A stretch of DNA of 64,000 nt from Gentiana macrophylla (taxonomy: Eukaryota; Streptophyta; Magnoliopsida; Gentianales; Gentianaceae): contig CM047815.1 of the NCBI GenBank assembly GCA_026214975.1, positions 80,062,800-80,126,799 on the forward strand, written 5' to 3'. Position 1 is the first letter of the stretch; every line of letters begins with the position of its first letter. Position numbers and translations under genes: made by a program. The notes below the pieces were generated by a model. That model was not told where the DNA came from. It saw only the letters and a program-made list of their open reading frames with translations, and made no database searches. Below, one piece after another: positions 1 to 10,215 of this stretch.

Positions 1-62
1 TACCTTGTTTTTAGTTCGTGAGTTTTGATGATACATGGTTATGACATCTAAGATTTGGACAT

Positions 63-860
63 TTGAACTTTGGAAGTTTAAAGTTTCTTGCCAAGAATAA
101 GTCAAGATTGGGATTGTCGATATTGACTTTCCTCATAAAGTCTGTGAGTCATGTACTTTGGGGAAACATCACAGTAGATCCGCTTCCAAAGAATAAGGCA
201 TGGAGAGCAAGTACACCACCGCAACTAATTTATTCGGATTTGCATTATGTTGAAGAACCTTCCAACGGAGGTAGTAAGTATTTTATATCTTTCATTGATG
301 ACTTTAGTCAAAAAGCATGGGTGTATTTTCTGAGAAATAAATATGATGCATGTGATATTTTTAAAAGTTTTAAAAGTACATTGAAAACAGAGTGGATATG
401 AGATTAAAACTTTGAGAATGCATTGAGGAACTAAGTATATTGTCTATGATGATTTTCTCTGAAAATAATGGTAGCAAACATCGATGATCATGATATACTC
501 CTCAACAGAGTGACAGAGAGGAAAAATAGAACGGTCATATGGACATGGTAAGGTCTATGATGCATTCTAAAAATTGCCTATGTCTTTTGGGTTCTTGTGC
601 CTTTTATGTGTTAAACATGTGTCCTACTGTATATACTGTGGAAAACACCATATGAGGTATGGATAGGAAGAAACCAAATATTAGACATTTGAAAGTATTT
701 GGTTGTATTGCTTATGCCCATGTTCTTGATGTTTTGAGGAAGAAATTGGATGATAAATCCAAAAAGTGTATTTTTATTGATATTCTCATCAAACAAAAGT
801 GGTTTAGGTTGTTTAATCCGCAACAGGAAAAGTTGTAATCGGCGTGAATGTTATATTTGA
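63..860 (+). pseudogene. Copia integrase remnant
   Basis: The frame at 63-401 matches the start of a copia integrase core: SDLHYVEEP holds the first catalytic Asp and is followed by FISFIDDFS and AWVYFL. After 401 the reading continues only with frame changes. The position of the second catalytic Asp (TLR-SDRG in the family) reads with a His and a stop instead. The PQQ-GV region near 500 is damaged, and the C-terminal HLKVFGCIAYAH motif is readable at about 685-725. It cannot make a working integrase. Confidence 0.8.
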
Positions 861-1060
861 AGAACGGGAAGCTTGGGATTGGTCACCTAAGCAAGTTGAA
901 AATCGAGCAAAGGTTTATTCCAGCTTGTTGGTTCTAGTATACAACAAACAGTAACCACCAAGAGAGGAAATTGTTATCAATCTTAATCTAGTTGTCCACA
1001 ACGACAAAGACAAGCTACTACTGACATTACAGTGATTATGTCATTGGAAATGATAATGAC

Positions 1061-2020
1061 ATGTCTAATGAAGAAATTGTTAATTTTGCTTTGTTTGTGA
1101 TTATGATCCAGCTTAGCTTTTATGAAGCTTCGAGAAATGATTATCGGATACAAGCCATAAATGATGAGATTCATTCAATTGAGAAGAATGATACTTGGGA
1201 GTCGACAAACATTCCACTGTGCAAGAAACCCATTGGGGTAAAACCGTGTACAAAACAAAGTACAAAGCCAATGGAGAGGTAGATCGCTATAAAGCCGCAT
1301 TTGTAGCAAAAGGATACAAAGTATATGCGATATTGATTATCTTGAGGTGTTCGCCTCGCTGCAAGACTTGATACAGTCAGATGGGTATTTCACTTGTCGC
1401 ACAAAGTTTGTGGAAAATTTATCGCTTGATGTGAAATATGCTTTTCTCAACGGTGTTCTTGAAGAAGTAGTTTATGTGGATCAACTCGCATAATATATTT
1501 TTGAAGGACAAGAAAGTAAAGTTTATAGCTTGAAAAAGGCATTGTATGGACTCAAACAAGCCCCGAGAGCATGGTATACTGTGATTGACTCTTATTTTAT
1601 TGATCATGGGTTTGAACGATGCCCCTACGAGCATACCTTATATGCCAAATATTCTGATGGAGGTGATTATTGTTGTGTGCTTATACGTTGATGATCTTAC
1701 TTTTACTGGTAATAATTAATGCACAAATGATTTCGTAATTCAGGAGGCTATGACTAGTCATTTTGAAATGATGATCTTGGTTTGATGTCATACTTTCTTG
1801 GTTTGGAGATACATCAAATGGATAGTGGAATCTTCATTTCACAAAAGAAATATGCAGTGATATTCAAGAAGTTTAAGATGGATTGTGCTAAACTTATCTT
1901 AACTCCGTGCAAGAAAACTAAAGTTGATAAAAGATGATAACTACATATTTTCGAGGACTTGTTGGAAACTCGAGATACCCGACTTTCGACCAGCCGGATA
2001 TAACCTATGGTGTTGACTCA
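1061..2020 (+). pseudogene. Copia reverse transcriptase remnant
   Basis: A readable start at about 1140-1280 (EIHSIEKNDTWE) matches the entry of the copia RT domain. The MDVK-AFLNG region lies near 1430 and [15 protein letters not shown] near 1530-1575. The catalytic YVDD box is encoded at 1684-1695, but in a frame different from the segment before it. Several stops and shifts separate these pieces. The motif order and wording are copia RT; the product is dead. Confidence 0.85.
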
Positions 2021-2032
2021 TAAGTCGCTTTT

Positions 2033-2610
2033 ATGGAGTCCCCGCCAATCCCATTTACAAGCAAATTAAGCTGGATATTGAGATATATCGAGGAACACAG
2101 AGTCATGGAATATTTTACTCAAGGTATAATGATATTTCTTTTTGTTGGATACACGGATAGTGATTGGGCCGTGAGACGGTTCAAAGAAAAAGCACTTCGT
2201 TATGCATTTTCTTGGGATCCGTGTTTTCTCATGGTCGCCGAAGAAACAACAGTGATTGCTTTGTCAACAAAGCAGTAAGGTAATATATGGCAACCACAAG
2301 CGCGCTACTCAAGCAAAGGTGGTTGAGGCGCATTCTTGATTTTTTGCATAATCAACAATCTGAACCAACGAAGATATATTGTGATAATACATCGCCTATT
2401 GAACTATCAAGAACCTAGTCTTTCATGGTCGTGAGCAAGCACATTGATATCAAATATCATTATATAAGAGAGTTGGTTCGTGAACAAGAGATTATTATTG
2501 ATTATTGTCTAATCAAGAACAAGTTGCGTATATCTTCACATAACCATCAAGATGAGTCATTTACTAAACCGGTCAAGATGCTTGGAATGATGAAGTTTGA
2601 ATATTTTGGT
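2033..2610 (+). pseudogene. Copia RNase H remnant
   Basis: GYTDSDWA at about 2137-2165 carries the first acidic residues of copia RNase H, and VIALSTKQ near 2255 stands where the family has VALST-EAEY. IYCDNTSPIELS near 2375 and SKHIDIKYHYIRELV at 2437-2483 form the C-terminal part. A stop at 2276 and frame changes break it. The end of this domain marks the end of pol, with the 3' LTR directly after it. Confidence 0.8.
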
Positions 2611-2624
2611 TCAAGCGGAGGCAA

Positions 2625-3062
2625 TGTAGTAGACGTGAACAAAATCTCTATAAGTGTAGCCTTATCAGATCAATGGTCGCACCGCCCAAAGACTTTTCAA
2701 GTAAATTAGTTTGACAAATGATTACAACTTGTGTAGTATCAATTCTTGACTAGCTTATTTGTGTTTACACTTTGTGTATTTGGCTATAAATAGCCATCTT
2801 CACCATTGTTATTGTATCAACAAAAGTAATAAGCTTAAGAACAAAGCTTTCTAATACAAAGTGTTTTTTATGTGTGTTGAATCTATTGATATATTGTGTT
2901 GTGTTTCTACAAAAGAGAAATCCTTAATAAACTTTAGATAATATCCATCCATGCCGAGAAACTCGAATCTCAATGACATTCTCGTTAGGATCTTGTGTGA
3001 GGAACATATATAACTAGAGGGGTGAATGGTTGTTTCCATGAATTACCACTTTAAACACTCCT
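2625..3062 (+). repeat. Probable 3' LTR of the copia remnant
   Basis: Non-coding sequence directly downstream of RNase H with a TATAAATA box at about 2783. Neither end can be fixed because the partner LTR is outside the window; the boundaries are estimates. Confidence 0.4.
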
Positions 3063-3115
3063 TATAAGAGAAAATCGCTTAAAATTGTTTACTACAAAAC
3101 ATGACTGTCAGTAAA

Positions 3116-3118
<3 letters not shown>

Positions 3119-3183
<65 letters not shown>
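3119..3183. repeat. (TA)n microsatellite, about 31 units
   Basis: An uninterrupted TA dinucleotide run. It creates a spurious open frame rich in Tyr and Ile which is not a gene. Confidence 0.98.
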
Positions 3184-3186
<3 letters not shown>

Positions 3187-3529
3187 AACAAAGCTGCAAC
3201 TAAATGCTAAAATACCACACGTACTCAGAAACAACACAATGATGATTGACTCATACCACATGATATTTATACATATAGCTAAAGTAGTATTACCATTAAC
3301 TATCGGGGCGGGGCGGGGACCGGGGCCCTGTGGGTGAGGGATATCGCTTTACATCGAGGAAATCGATACTAGAACTACGTTACGTGACAACATTATTTCG
3401 CAACTCACGACGTGTAGACCATTGATCGACATTAGCTCAAAACACATATCAATCATCCGATCACATCATGATATCAAGATCGCAGTGCATAGCTTGATAT
3501 ATATATATATATAATGAAGTATCATCTAG

Positions 3530-3824
3530 TTACATGATAAGCTCGCGGGTTGATCGACACCAATGATCATATGTAGCTTGAAGATTTGGCCAATCCGAGG
3601 AAGAAATGGTGTAATCTTGCAACCAGCTTGAAAGGATAACTTCTTGATCAATATATGGTAAGCTTCGAGATCACTTCATCGCTTATTCTTCCATTTCTTC
3701 TTCTCGTGAACTCGACATTAACGGGTACGATAATCCGCTCTTCGCAAAACAAAATAAAGGTAGCCATATCGCTAGAATCAACTTCACCGCCTTGGTGTTT
3801 CCATGTTTGCATGTCTTATTTCTC
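3530..3824 (-). pseudogene. Last exon of a BTB/POZ-type plant protein, frameshifted
   Basis: On the minus strand an AG acceptor at 3825-3826 opens an exon ending at a TAA at 3530-3532. Its first part reads NTKAVKLILAIWLPLF, then after a frame change DQEVILSSWLQDYT and WPNLQATYDHWCRSTREL up to the stop. This arrangement (a LILxIWLPL segment, then SSWLxDY and a WPNL---Y--WC tail) is what I associate with the C-terminal region of plant BTB/POZ proteins that act as substrate adaptors of CUL3 ubiquitin ligases. The family name is recalled, not searched. At least one frameshift and an in-frame stop separate the two halves, so it is a pseudogene or carries sequence errors. The preceding exon is at 3967 and above. 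Confidence 0.55.
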
Positions 3825-3966
3825 CTAGCAATATCGCTCCGCCCGTAAAACAAGAGGAAAGATTCAAATCAAAAATAAATTCACTTGTTATACATCGAAC
3901 TGCTTTTTTATTTTATTTAGAAGCAATATACATAGAATATTGAAATATGTTTAAAATGTTAATTAC

Positions 3967-4560
3967 CTGTAATCTTGACAATGAAGCCTTGAACCCTGTG
4001 GATTAGTCGTAAGTGCAATAAGCTAAACTCAAGTCGTGCTCCACTTCTCCAAAGCCTCGCCGCCGCCGCCACACATTCTCATCTTATTAGTTAACCACAA
4101 CAATTCTTGTGCATGTTTTTCTCGCACGATCACATCGCTCACAATATCCTTCCTCCTCTTCCCATGTAATTGCCAAAGTGATTCATCCTCTTGTAATTCG
4201 AGCGCCTCCTCCGCGTGGTGGTGGTGGTGGTGGTGGTTTTAGTGGAAGAATGTTCTTACTCCTACATTCATGAGAAAGGAAATGTAGGATCCGAACGGGA
4301 GTGTTTTCACGGCGCTGTGACATCCAACCTCGCCGAGTCGTGGTGTTTTCGCCGCCGCATTGGAGTGAGCTATAAAGAAGTGTTTGTGTGCGCCAAAGCC
4401 GGGCTAAGGCGGCACGATTGATCTCGGAAGGTCGATGTGGCCGGACCGGATGTTTTCGCCCACGATCCTATCTCGCCATTGATACAAAGAAATTGGTATT
4501 TTCGAGGAGGTCGGAATCTCGCTCAACATTCCTAGGATCTCAGATACAATAAATATATGT
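3967..4560 (-). pseudogene. Upstream exon of the same BTB/POZ-type gene, degenerate
   Basis: The minus strand is open from about 4230 to 4050 and contains AQELLWLTNKMRMCGGGGEALEKWS. A stop and a frame change follow, then RVQGFIVKI and a splice donor (ACAG then GTAATT) at 3967/3966. The LLWL--KM---G---EA---W pattern followed by P-RVQGFIVKI is what I expect upstream of the exon at 3530-3824. A (GGT)n tract at about 4217-4237 interrupts the region. The sequence up to 4560 is GC-richer than its surroundings and probably continues the gene, but I could not read a coherent product. The BTB fold itself was not found. Confidence 0.45.
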
Positions 4561-6043
4561 TAGATAGGGTCAAAATTCTACATTGGTAAAGTGTGTATGT
4601 GTTGTTGAATTTGCATAAAGTTTTCAAAGTAGCCTTGTTGACTTCTTTTCTTTTTTTTTTCCTTTTTTTTTTCTTTCCTTTGGTCTGCACTGACTCGAAT
4701 CCAAACTTCTGTGCTCTAAGTTTATGGTTCGCACTGGACTTGAATCCAAACCTTCAAGCTCCTGTGTTTATGGTTCAGACTGACTCGAATCCAAACCTGT
4801 GCTTGTGTTTAAGTGAGCCTTTGACTACTTATTGTCATTTCGGATTTGCAATAGTTTTTTTTTTTTTTTTTTTCCACTATAGTGATATTTAGTCCTTTTG
4901 TGGATGTAGGTCACATTGACCAATCCATTATAAGTGATATTAGTCCTTTGTATTCCTTTTGCCTGTGGATGCAGATCCCATTGCCGCACTCTAGTCGATT
5001 TGGTGTTTTGCCTTCTTCGATCGCTCACGATTGTTCCGGCTTGTTTTTTCTAACAACATACTTTCGCATTCTTGATGATAAGTTTAATGGATTAATACTA
5101 CCTTTGTCCCATTAAAAACAATTAATGTGTTATATTTTAAACATTAATGAATATAATATACCCCTATTTCATAATAAATACTTGTTTTGGAATATGAAAA
5201 GAGTATACAAATATTAAATGATATGACAGGGTAAATTTGGATAGATGCTGATTTTCTAAATGAACACTACACAAACATGAATTTCCTCAAGATGTAACAA
5301 TGCAACTCATGCTCACAATGTTTAAAAGTACAACTTCATCTAACTAATGATTAGATATATTAATGCACACAACTCAAGTAGAATTAGGTTTAATAATTGA
5401 GAAACTAACTCACACTATTTTTCTGTAGCTAGTGGTTTAAAATAGTAGAGACAAAATGTGATTGCCTTTAATATGTGATCGATCTAAGTGCCTCTCTTAA
5501 TATGAAATACAATGTATTCCATTTAGAATCGATAAGGTTCTTCAATGCATGATTATGCCTTTCACCTTATGATTAATCACTTGAAACAATCACTCACTCA
5601 AGTAACATTTCTCAAAACCGGTATGGTTCCTAACTTCATGTTATGCTAGAACACATGATCTATTTACATTCGAACACTTTATTTGTCCAAAATCAGATCA
5701 AAAGTTATGAACTCCTATCAAAATAAGGACAAATCAATATGTAATATTTCAAAATAATTCTCTCCGTAGCATAATATTGTTAATGTGACAAACCTGTGAG
5801 GAGAACTAAGTAATCTTACACCGTGTCAAATTAAATAGATTATAACTTTATGAAATACTAACAAATGTCATTTTCGATAAGATTTCCCACTCAATCACAC
5901 GGTGTTGCTTACATGTGTGATTGGAACATTCAAGGAGAAAATGACATATTTTCCATTATAAATGTGTCTTTGCTCTACACTTTTAAAATGAGCTTTCTTG
6001 ATCCTTGATTATGAAGCTTTGTGGACAATATAAGCTTCAATAG
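4561..6043. other. Intergenic, no gene recognised
   Basis: AT-rich sequence with T-runs (about 4648-4680 and 4855-4873), a three-copy tandem repeat (listed separately) and a short stretch near 5095-5190 that resembles a Stowaway MITE end. No coding signal on either strand. Confidence 0.6.
4682..4812. repeat. Three-copy tandem repeat, period about 45 bp
   Basis: The phrase CTGACTCGAATCCAAAC or a close variant recurs at about 4690, 4735 and 4780, each followed by a similar T/G-rich tail. The copies differ by a few bases. Confidence 0.75.
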
Positions 6044-6051
6044 GATGAGAA

Positions 6052-6704
6052 TTGAGGGAGGCAAATTTCCCGATAATTCCGATCCGTCCCTAATCTCATC
6101 CCTAAAAATCCCGACCCCAAAGTTTTCCCGATCCCCAAATTTCGGATTTTTCCCCACCAAAATGTGGGAACGGGATCGGGTATAAAACTCAATCCCGCCG
6201 GATTCCCGATCCCGACTCGAATATATGTATGTATACATATACATATATATGTAAAACATTCTTCATCCCGATATAAATACTCACAACCTTAAATACTAAA
6301 ATCATAAACATACTACACTCTCTCGCTTCATTGCTTCTCACTTTCTATGCACGCCTCTTTTTGCTTTTAATATACTGCAGTATTATTCCTCACAAAGCCA
6401 CTCCGCCTTCCACCGCCGTCGACTTTATCCCCGTTAACTCATTTCTCCGCCCCACCTTTGAACTATTGTTTTGATCAAGTAATTGTTGTCAATTTTTTTA
6501 TATTAACATGAATATTTTTTAACATCATATGTTCGGGATATTCATTCCCGACCCGACGGGATCACTTAACATTCGGTATCCCGATTGTCGGGTCCCGACG
6601 CTTATCGGGTACGAGCTCGTAAAGAAAATTGAATCCCAAATCTCTTTGGGGCGGTTTCTGTGTGTATGAGGTTTACGGGTCGGGTCTCACCCAATGCCAC
6701 TCTA
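6052..6704. mobile_element. Non-autonomous hAT-like element, 653 bp
   Basis: The element is flanked by an exact 8-bp direct repeat, GATGAGAA, at 6044-6051 and 6705-6712; 8-bp target duplications are the hallmark of hAT transposons. The ends are imperfect inverted repeats: the left end begins TTGAGGGAGGCA and the reverse complement of the right end begins TAGAGTGGCA. Inside are many CCCGAxCCC and GGGATCGGG words, so much of it can fold on itself. It encodes no transposase and would depend on one in trans. Confidence 0.7.
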
Positions 6705-6712
6705 GATGAGAA

Positions 6713-8577
6713 GGCACCAAAATGGATGATATCGAATTTGAAATAAATTCCCAATCCATTCAAAATGAGAACTAAGACACTTACGTTAATATGATCTCAA
6801 AATAAATCGATAATATGCGCAGGACTTAATGGTTTGTTGTAACGATCACCATACAAACCCCACAAAAGTCAAATAGTGTTGATAAATACGTTAAGCTCTA
6901 AGTCTCACCACAATTCAAATTATTTAAAAAGTATATTGCAACTTCATATGTCTAAAATATGATATTTACTTTGATGTCACTTATCTTATGTAAGTTGGAT
7001 ATAACTTAGTATGTCATCATGCTTAATAAAAGAAAGATTCTAAAATCTTAAACCAAGCGTATGACTTTACTATGTCTCACATCCTAAAGGATGCTAGCTT
7101 TATAACTATATCCAATCTACTTTAAATGACTATGTGAAGTAGAGGCCCAAAGCACTTCACTATATATCACAATCGAATGAAACCAATATCAATACGAGAT
7201 CAACAATATCATAATTTCCATACTAATGAGGTAACTAACTCTAAAGTCCTTAACAAAAGTAAACGCCAATTATTATTGATATTTAATTAACAAGACATAA
7301 TTACCTTCATGTGTAATAAAATGAAACAATGATATTCTTTATATGTCTCAAAACTCAACCCTAACGCTTGAATACAATTGATCAAAGGCTGGGGTTATAG
7401 TCGACGCCAATTCAGCCATGGTTGAACGCCTCTAATTCAAAACCAAACATGAAACTTTGGTTTCATTCGCCCTTTATGGATGTGAACAAAATTTAAATAA
7501 ATTCTACCCATAACATCTATGCGCGCTTTTTTGTCTTAATACGATAAAACAAATTACTTTCTAACTTTCATGTGTCCATAAACAATTGTGAACGATACAA
7601 ACATGAAGAGTGTATGAAATTACAGCATTATAAATAGAAATCACTAGTGACATTAGAAATGTTATAATAATAGTAATCCAAATTGATCTATAAATTGATC
7701 AAAAATTAAATTGATCTATAAACCAACAATTATAACCAAACTTCATTATGTGTTATATACTGAAACTCTTTAATTTTGTGTTATTGAGGACAACTTTTAT
7801 ATTAAAATCGATAATTCATTTAAAAATCGACACACTTTCAGAGACAGTAGCTTAAGACAATTTTTAATTAATAATTTTATGTAAAAATTTGTTGCGTTAA
7901 TTAATGCTATTGAAATTGTTAAGCTGGGTATTCAAATCCTATCATTAAATGAAACATAAGACATTTCTTTAACAAATCTACATCATTAAACCAATTTTCG
8001 CGATATGGTGTCATAATAAAATATCGTGGTGTCAAATACGCCCTGAACATAACATTTGTTGTGATATACTTCTTCCGCTCAAATAATCAAGAAATGCCAA
8101 AAACACATTATTTTGTGAGCATGAGTTAACGATTTAATTCAATATCAAACGACTTAAAACCTTCGATCCATAATTAATGAATGTAATTCTCCGAAGATTT
8201 ATTCACTTACTCCTTAATAAATTGTGCAAGATAGACAGTGAAAAACACAATAAATATCAGATCAAAATATAAATACCTCGCTTATTTTATATATATATAT
8301 ATATATATATAGTGTGTGTGTCATAACATCATTAAAGGGTCACAAGATAAGTAATGAGCTATATGAAGACAAAATGATGATACAATTCCAAACCTACGTA
8401 AGCAAACGTACATGTCATTTTTCTTGTCCCCTGACCGAAAATGTCCGCTCGCATTTGGTCAGATTTATGCAAATTTTAATTTCCAGAGAAAGTAACGCAA
8501 AGACCATTGTAAAGATTACTCCAGGTTCGGTTACTTCTGATTTTTTAGTTCATTTTTTCTTCATTAGTTAATATAGT
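6713..8577. other. Intergenic AT-rich sequence
   Basis: No exon-like reading on either strand. A (TA)n run lies at about 8288-8311. The 85-codon open frame at 8314-8571 has no recognisable motif and AT-rich composition like its flanks, so I do not call it a gene. Confidence 0.6.
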
Positions 8578-8834
8578 ACTACATCCGCTTTAAAATATAA
8601 TTTTTTAAATTCATTCATAATATAAATCCATATAAAATACCAATGTAAATATCGATTGTATTTTTCTTAATTTAAACTTTAATTTATTAAATATTCACTT
8701 ATTTTACAATCATTACATTAATCGTAAATAAAGAAAGATTACAGATTTTTACCATCAAAATTAATAAAAGTTGTAACACTTTCTTAAATTTGTTTCAAAA
8801 AATCTAAACTGATTTATACGCCGTGACGGGCGTA
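8578..8834. mobile_element. Degenerate Stowaway-like MITE
   Basis: The left end (TACTACATCCGCTTTAAAAT) and the reverse complement of the right end (CTACGCCCGTCACGGCG) share the CTAC--CCG start but little more. Size and AT-rich core suit a Stowaway MITE. The ends are too diverged to be certain. Confidence 0.35.
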
Positions 8835-9301
8835 GAGTTTGTCAAACGTAAATTATTCATTTTTATATCTGATGTATTTGATTTTCAAAGCGCTTATCAG
8901 TGTTTTTTCTTCATTTACACGTATTATTTTATTCTTATTTATTTCTTATTAGAGATTATGAATACGTTTGCATTAATTATGTTTTAAGATGTTTTTGTTA
9001 TTAATGTAAGTTATGAGGCCAGCTCAAACACCGCCCAAACATAATTTTTTCAAAAGAAAAATAAAACAAATGTTGGGCTACAAAATACCCACACTGATAA
9101 CGCACAACAGATAAAATATTAATTATCTAAATTTCAATCACGCTTAAGTTTTTGGTAGATTTAGCTCAACATAAGATCGTAGAAAGACGCCACGCAGATC
9201 AACCCAAGGACGATTTAACCCAAAAAATAAATTAAAATTCCCAAGTGTCCCTAAATGTTGGGCCCTTCTCCTCATCTATAATTCCCACTTGGCTGACGAT
9301 T

Positions 9302-9510
9302 GAGATATAATATTAATTATCTACTTATCGCCGATTAAAATTCAACAAGATTGAGTATAAATGACCACGGCTAAAGGCCACTGGGCGCCACTGGGAGTCA
9401 CACTTACTTAAACGACGAGATATAATATTAATTATCTAACTCTCATCAGCTTAAAATTCAACAAGATGGAGTATAAAATGACGACGGCTAAAGGCCACCG
9501 GGCGTAAGGC
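9302..9510. repeat. Two-copy tandem repeat, period about 115 bp
   Basis: Units start at about 9302 and 9417 with GAGATATAATATTAATTATCT and run through AAAATTCAACAAGAT and GGCTAAAGGCCAC. They are very similar apart from short indels. Part of the motif (ATATTAATTATCTAAATTTC) also occurs near 9115, suggesting an older third unit. Confidence 0.75.
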
Positions 9511-9681
9511 GGCCTTCTCAAAAGTCTAAAATGACATTTCAATGTTATTAATGCAAAGAAAGAAAATTAATTTTAATTAATAAACGAGGGAGAAGGATGC
9601 TTTCTGATTATCTAAATGTCCTCACAAGGCGAAACTAAAAAAATAAAGGAAATTTATATTTTGGGACGGAGGCATTAATTA

Positions 9682-10137
9682 ACGACTTACATTGGTGAGT
9701 GCTCTGTTAAGAGCCATGGATGACCCGGATTCAAAGCTTCCACTCAAAGCAAGCTCCGAAGAAGAAGCAGAAGACGACGAAAACATAGCCAACGATGAGG
9801 AAAGAGTAGAGGACAAAGATGGCATCAAGTCCAAAGATCCAAGCAGGGTTGAGAATCGATCATCGTCGTCAAGAGAATTAACGGCGGAGAAAGGGAGGTG
9901 GTCCATGAGAATCCTAAGAGCCCAAACAGCCAACCAAGTGGTTACCATAAACATAAACCTCAAGTGATCTGCTGCTCTCCATTTCTCACCCCCAGATTCA
10001 CTTGTTGCATTTGAAGCAACTGATATTAGGGTTCTTGCAGCTTTGTTGACTGTGGTCATGAATATGGAGTTAAGCAGTGCTGATGGCTTTGGGTTTTGGG
10101 TGTACCCATATCTTAAAGCTAGCTGTTGTTTAGCCAT
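9682..10137 (-). CDS. First exon of an uncharacterised plant protein with one hydrophobic helix
   Basis: Reads without interruption on the minus strand from the ATG at 10137. An in-frame ATG 11 codons upstream lies in AT-rich leader, so the inner start (MAKQQLALRYGY) is preferred. About 152 residues are visible. Residues 25-45 (FMTTVNKAARTLISVASNA) are followed by a hydrophobic segment at about 60-80 (FMFMVTTWLAVWAL) and then a Ser-rich, acidic tail. The frame runs to a TAA at 9679-9681, but just before it lies AAT then GTAAGT, a perfect plant splice donor, so the true exon probably ends near 9691 and the protein continues. I could not find a following exon down to about 8300. The gene is not recognised; membrane association is an inference from the hydrophobic segment. 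Confidence 0.6.
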
Positions 10138-10149
10138 GGCTATCTGTCT

Positions 10150-10215
10150 GTGTTTTATATGGAAACACAAAATATATATATATGTATGAGAATTATATAT
10201 GTGGGGGATAACTTG
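10150..10215 (-). promoter_or_regulatory. Probable promoter/5' leader of the 10137 gene
   Basis: TATATATAT at about 10171-10182 and ATATAT near 10194 lie 35-60 bases upstream of the ATG at 10137 on the minus strand. This is AT-rich sequence, so the TATA assignment is weak. Confidence 0.3.

Larger units (their letters stand above)
1..3062 (+). mobile_element. Decayed Ty1/copia retrotransposon, 3' two thirds
   Basis: Integrase, reverse transcriptase and RNase H remains follow each other in copia order on the plus strand, broken by many stops and frameshifts. The 5' LTR, gag and protease lie outside the window or are lost. The RNase H tail ends near 2610 and is followed by a probable 3' LTR with a TATAAATA box at about 2783. 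No intact reading frame longer than about 110 codons remains, so this copy is inactive. Confidence 0.85.

Noticed and set aside
3101..3337. 78-codon open frame rich in Tyr and Ile
   Set aside because: It is the translation of the (TA)n microsatellite.
4215..4421. Plus-strand frame starting with a Val run
   Set aside because: It is a product of the (GGT)n tract; the minus strand holds the exon-like sequence here.
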